Origin: Manis javanica
Lineage: Eukaryota > Chordata > Mammalia > Pholidota > Manidae
DNA length: 64,000 nt
Direction of reading: 5' to 3'
Assembly: GCF_040802235.1 (NCBI RefSeq)
Contig: NC_133157.1
Location: 88,150,001 to 88,214,000 of the forward strand
Shown here: piece by piece, positions 62,160-64,000 of the stretch
Numbering within the stretch: position 1 is the stretch's first letter
Layout of the letters: each line of letters opens with the position of its first letter
Translations under genes and position numbers: made by a program
Notes under the pieces: generated by a model
What the model saw: only the letters and a program-made list of their open reading frames with translations
Databases searched by the model: none
Told to the model about the DNA's origin: nothing

Positions 62160-63190
62160 ATGGCAGCAATGTTGTACGATTCAACCTTCTCTTAGATTCC
62201 TTTCTTTTCAATAATAGTCACTTTATGTGATTCATATGCTCCAAGATTCACCATCTTAGAGTTACAATTCAATGATTTTTCATACATTCCCAGTGCTGGG
62301 CAGCCATTGCCACAGTCAGTTTCAGGATGTGCTCGTTACCCGCCAGAGAAACCCTGCACCTCCCTCCCGGCACTGACTGTCTACTTTCTGTCTCCACGGA
62401 TTATCTGTTCCAGATACTTCTTAGTGGAATCACACAAAAAGTACAAAGAAAATAATTTAGATTATTTTAAATTCACACAAAAGGTACAAAGATGGTACAG
62501 AGAGTTCCTATACCATACTCTCTGTTTCCCCAGTTATTAACATGGACATTAGTATAGCACATTTCTCAAAATGAATCACACCGAAGTCCATCCTTTATTC
62601 ATTTGCCCTGAGTTTTTGCCTAATGACCTGTTGCATTCCAGGACCTAATCACATTAGTCGTCACGTTTCCTTAAGTTCCTCTGGGCCATGACAGGTTCTC
62701 AGACTTTGTTTTGATGACCATGCCAGTAGTGAGGTGGTCTGGTGTTTGTCTCCTGTTGGCTGGGAATGAAGGCCACAGAGGCGGAATGTGCCGCCCGCCT
62801 CCTGCAAACGGTGCGTGCGCCTGCGCGGCCGGCGCTGGTGACGTCCACCGTGTGCCTCCTTCCCTTCTTGTTCCGTCCGTCGCAGTGAGGTACCGCATTT
62901 GGTTTCTGTTTTCATCCATGGGTGGGCACGTGACTTGTTCCACTGTCCGGCCCTCACGAATGGTGCAGCGGTGAGCAGGGTGTACCAGCGGCTGTAGGAC
63001 CTACGTTTTCAGGTCTTTGGGGTGTCTGCCTAGGAGTGGAATTGGGTGTCATGTGGTAACTAAACCGTTTGGAGGAACCTTCCAGCCTATACCCGTGGAG
63101 GCTGCACCGTGTACCCCTCCCACCACAGTGTGCGAGGGCTCCGGTTTCCACACACCCTCGCCAGCAGTTGTCACTGGTTGTCTCTGGAGG
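62160..63190 (-). repeat. Old L1 3' region, minus strand (tail to tail with 61700-62155)
   Basis: 'gattcaccatcttagagtta', 'cagtgctgggcagccattgc', 'tggtacagagagttcctata', 'acagtgtgcgagggctccgg' and 'tttccacacaccctcgccag' follow antisense L1 3' UTR and ORF2 end. More than one old subfamily may be joined here, for example at about 62440. A GC-rich patch at about 62780-62880 lies inside. Confidence 0.65.
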
Positions 63191-63670
63191 ACCCTGTGTC
63201 TGAGGGACCCAGGGTCTGGCCCTTTGGAATGACGCCTGTGCATTTTCTGTGCCCTGGAGGTGGCAGTGGGCCTGGCCTGAGAAGCAGCAGTGAGCGGGCC
63301 CTGTGCCTCCATGGGAAGGTCGGGAGGGGCGGCGAATGCCGCGGCCTGGGTCCCCCTGCGCGGCTTCTCCGTGCTGCTCATGTCTCTCGGCACACGGAGG
63401 GCTCTGGAAGGTCCAGAGGTGCTGCCCACTGGCGCCGCCAACGGCAAGGGCATGGATCTCCCCGCCGTGTGCTGCATGATGAGCAGTGTCCCCAGATCAA
63501 GCCTCCGTGCCTTTTTCAGTGACATTAATTAAATGTCTGCTAGAAACCTCCTTCCTGTCAGTTTCTCTTCAGGTACTTCCCCCAAGTATCTGAGTCTTGG
63601 ATTCTTCCTCCTGAGCTGATTTTGATAGTAGTGGCCGAAGAGCCTAGGACGAAGAACCCTGCAGAGCAGC

Positions 63671-63694
63671 GGTGGTGGTGGTGGTGGGGGGGGG
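63671..63694. repeat. (GGT)n plus G-run
   Basis: Five GGT units followed by nine G. Potential G-quadruplex on the + strand in ROR2 intron 1. Confidence 0.85.
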
Positions 63695-64000
63695 ACGTGC
63701 CAGCGTGGGAGACAGCACGGATTCCGGCGGAGGAGGGAGTGTGGAATCCGTGCCAGACCAAAGTGTGGCTGTTACACTGTTTAAGGGAGCAATGAAGGAG
63801 GCAGAAGGGTCAGGAAATTAATGACCATCGACTGCAATGGCTGGTGATAGAGCAGATAAGAACACTTGAGTAAACATGTGGGATTAATTTTGGGGCCTCT
63901 GGGAAGGAGTGAAGCGAAAGGTTTATGGGAGAGCACAGGGTCCCATGGGTTTTTCTGTTACCACAGACTCGGAGGCAGCGAACACTTTGAGTTAGAGGAA

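Larger units (their letters stand above)
34550..64000 (+). other. ROR2: ROR2 intron 1 (5' part, runs off the window)
   Basis: All sequence after the exon 1 donor is inferred to be intron 1, known to be very long in mammals. No exon resembling the ROR2 immunoglobulin, frizzled or kringle domains was found. Stretches without a recognised repeat are 36.1-40.3 kb, 43.8-47.1 kb apart from small fragments, 47.5-49.6 kb, 58.0-59.5 kb and 59.7-61.7 kb. In these I saw only non-coding sequence and short chance open frames. Confidence 0.8.

Noticed and set aside
1-64000. CRISPR arrays, tRNA or rRNA genes, operons
   Set aside because: I looked for regularly spaced repeats, cloverleaf-like genes and tight gene clusters and saw none. 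The DNA is mammalian.

Overview
The window is nuclear DNA from a placental mammal. It is dominated by interspersed repeats: two essentially full-length LINE-1 copies, several older L1 fragments, MaLR (MLT1) LTRs, MIR and L2 relics, and a degraded Tigger-like transposon. There is one classic CpG-island promoter. I saw no lineage-specific SINE of the primate Alu, carnivore tRNA-Lys or rodent B1/B2 type. The young L1 family resembles L1s I associate with pangolins, but that species guess is weak. I found no bacterial, phage or organellar features.

The only protein-coding sequence I can defend is the first coding exon of ROR2 (receptor tyrosine kinase-like orphan receptor 2), at 34471-34549 on the + strand. 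It encodes almost exactly the signal peptide and stops at a phase-1 splice donor. It sits in a CpG-rich promoter of about 33.9-35.4 kb, with a second GC-rich patch at 35.8-36.1 kb. All sequence right of 34549 is therefore the start of ROR2 intron 1. All sequence left of about 33.9 kb is 5' flanking, probably intergenic, DNA. No second ROR2 exon is visible.

Layout: 0-9.9 kb holds MIR/L2/L1 relics, an isolated CpG-rich patch at 3.3-3.55 kb and a Tigger-like element. 9.9-16.9 kb holds MLT1 and LTR-like relics, a TA microsatellite and a large old L1 on the minus strand. 16.9-24.1 kb is an old unnamed repeat split by a full-length L1 (17429-23461) with a 16-bp target-site duplication. 24.1-26.4 kb is old L1 sequence containing an inverted repeat. 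27.1-32.2 kb holds MaLR/LTR relics and a second copy of the same old repeat, also split by a young L1 (29694-30249, 17-bp duplication). 32.9-36.1 kb is the ROR2 promoter and exon 1. 36.1-49.6 kb is intron with an old L1 and two MLT1s. 49.6-55.56 kb is the second full-length L1. 55.6-64 kb is intron with old L1 pieces and simple repeats.

Both full-length L1s lie on the minus strand and neither can make intact proteins. I did not find an undescribed gene system. The points most worth a second look are the shortened ROR2 N terminus with a non-consensus donor, the pair of same-orientation L1s flanking the ROR2 promoter, the inverted repeat near 25 kb and the orphan CpG-rich patch near 3.4 kb.
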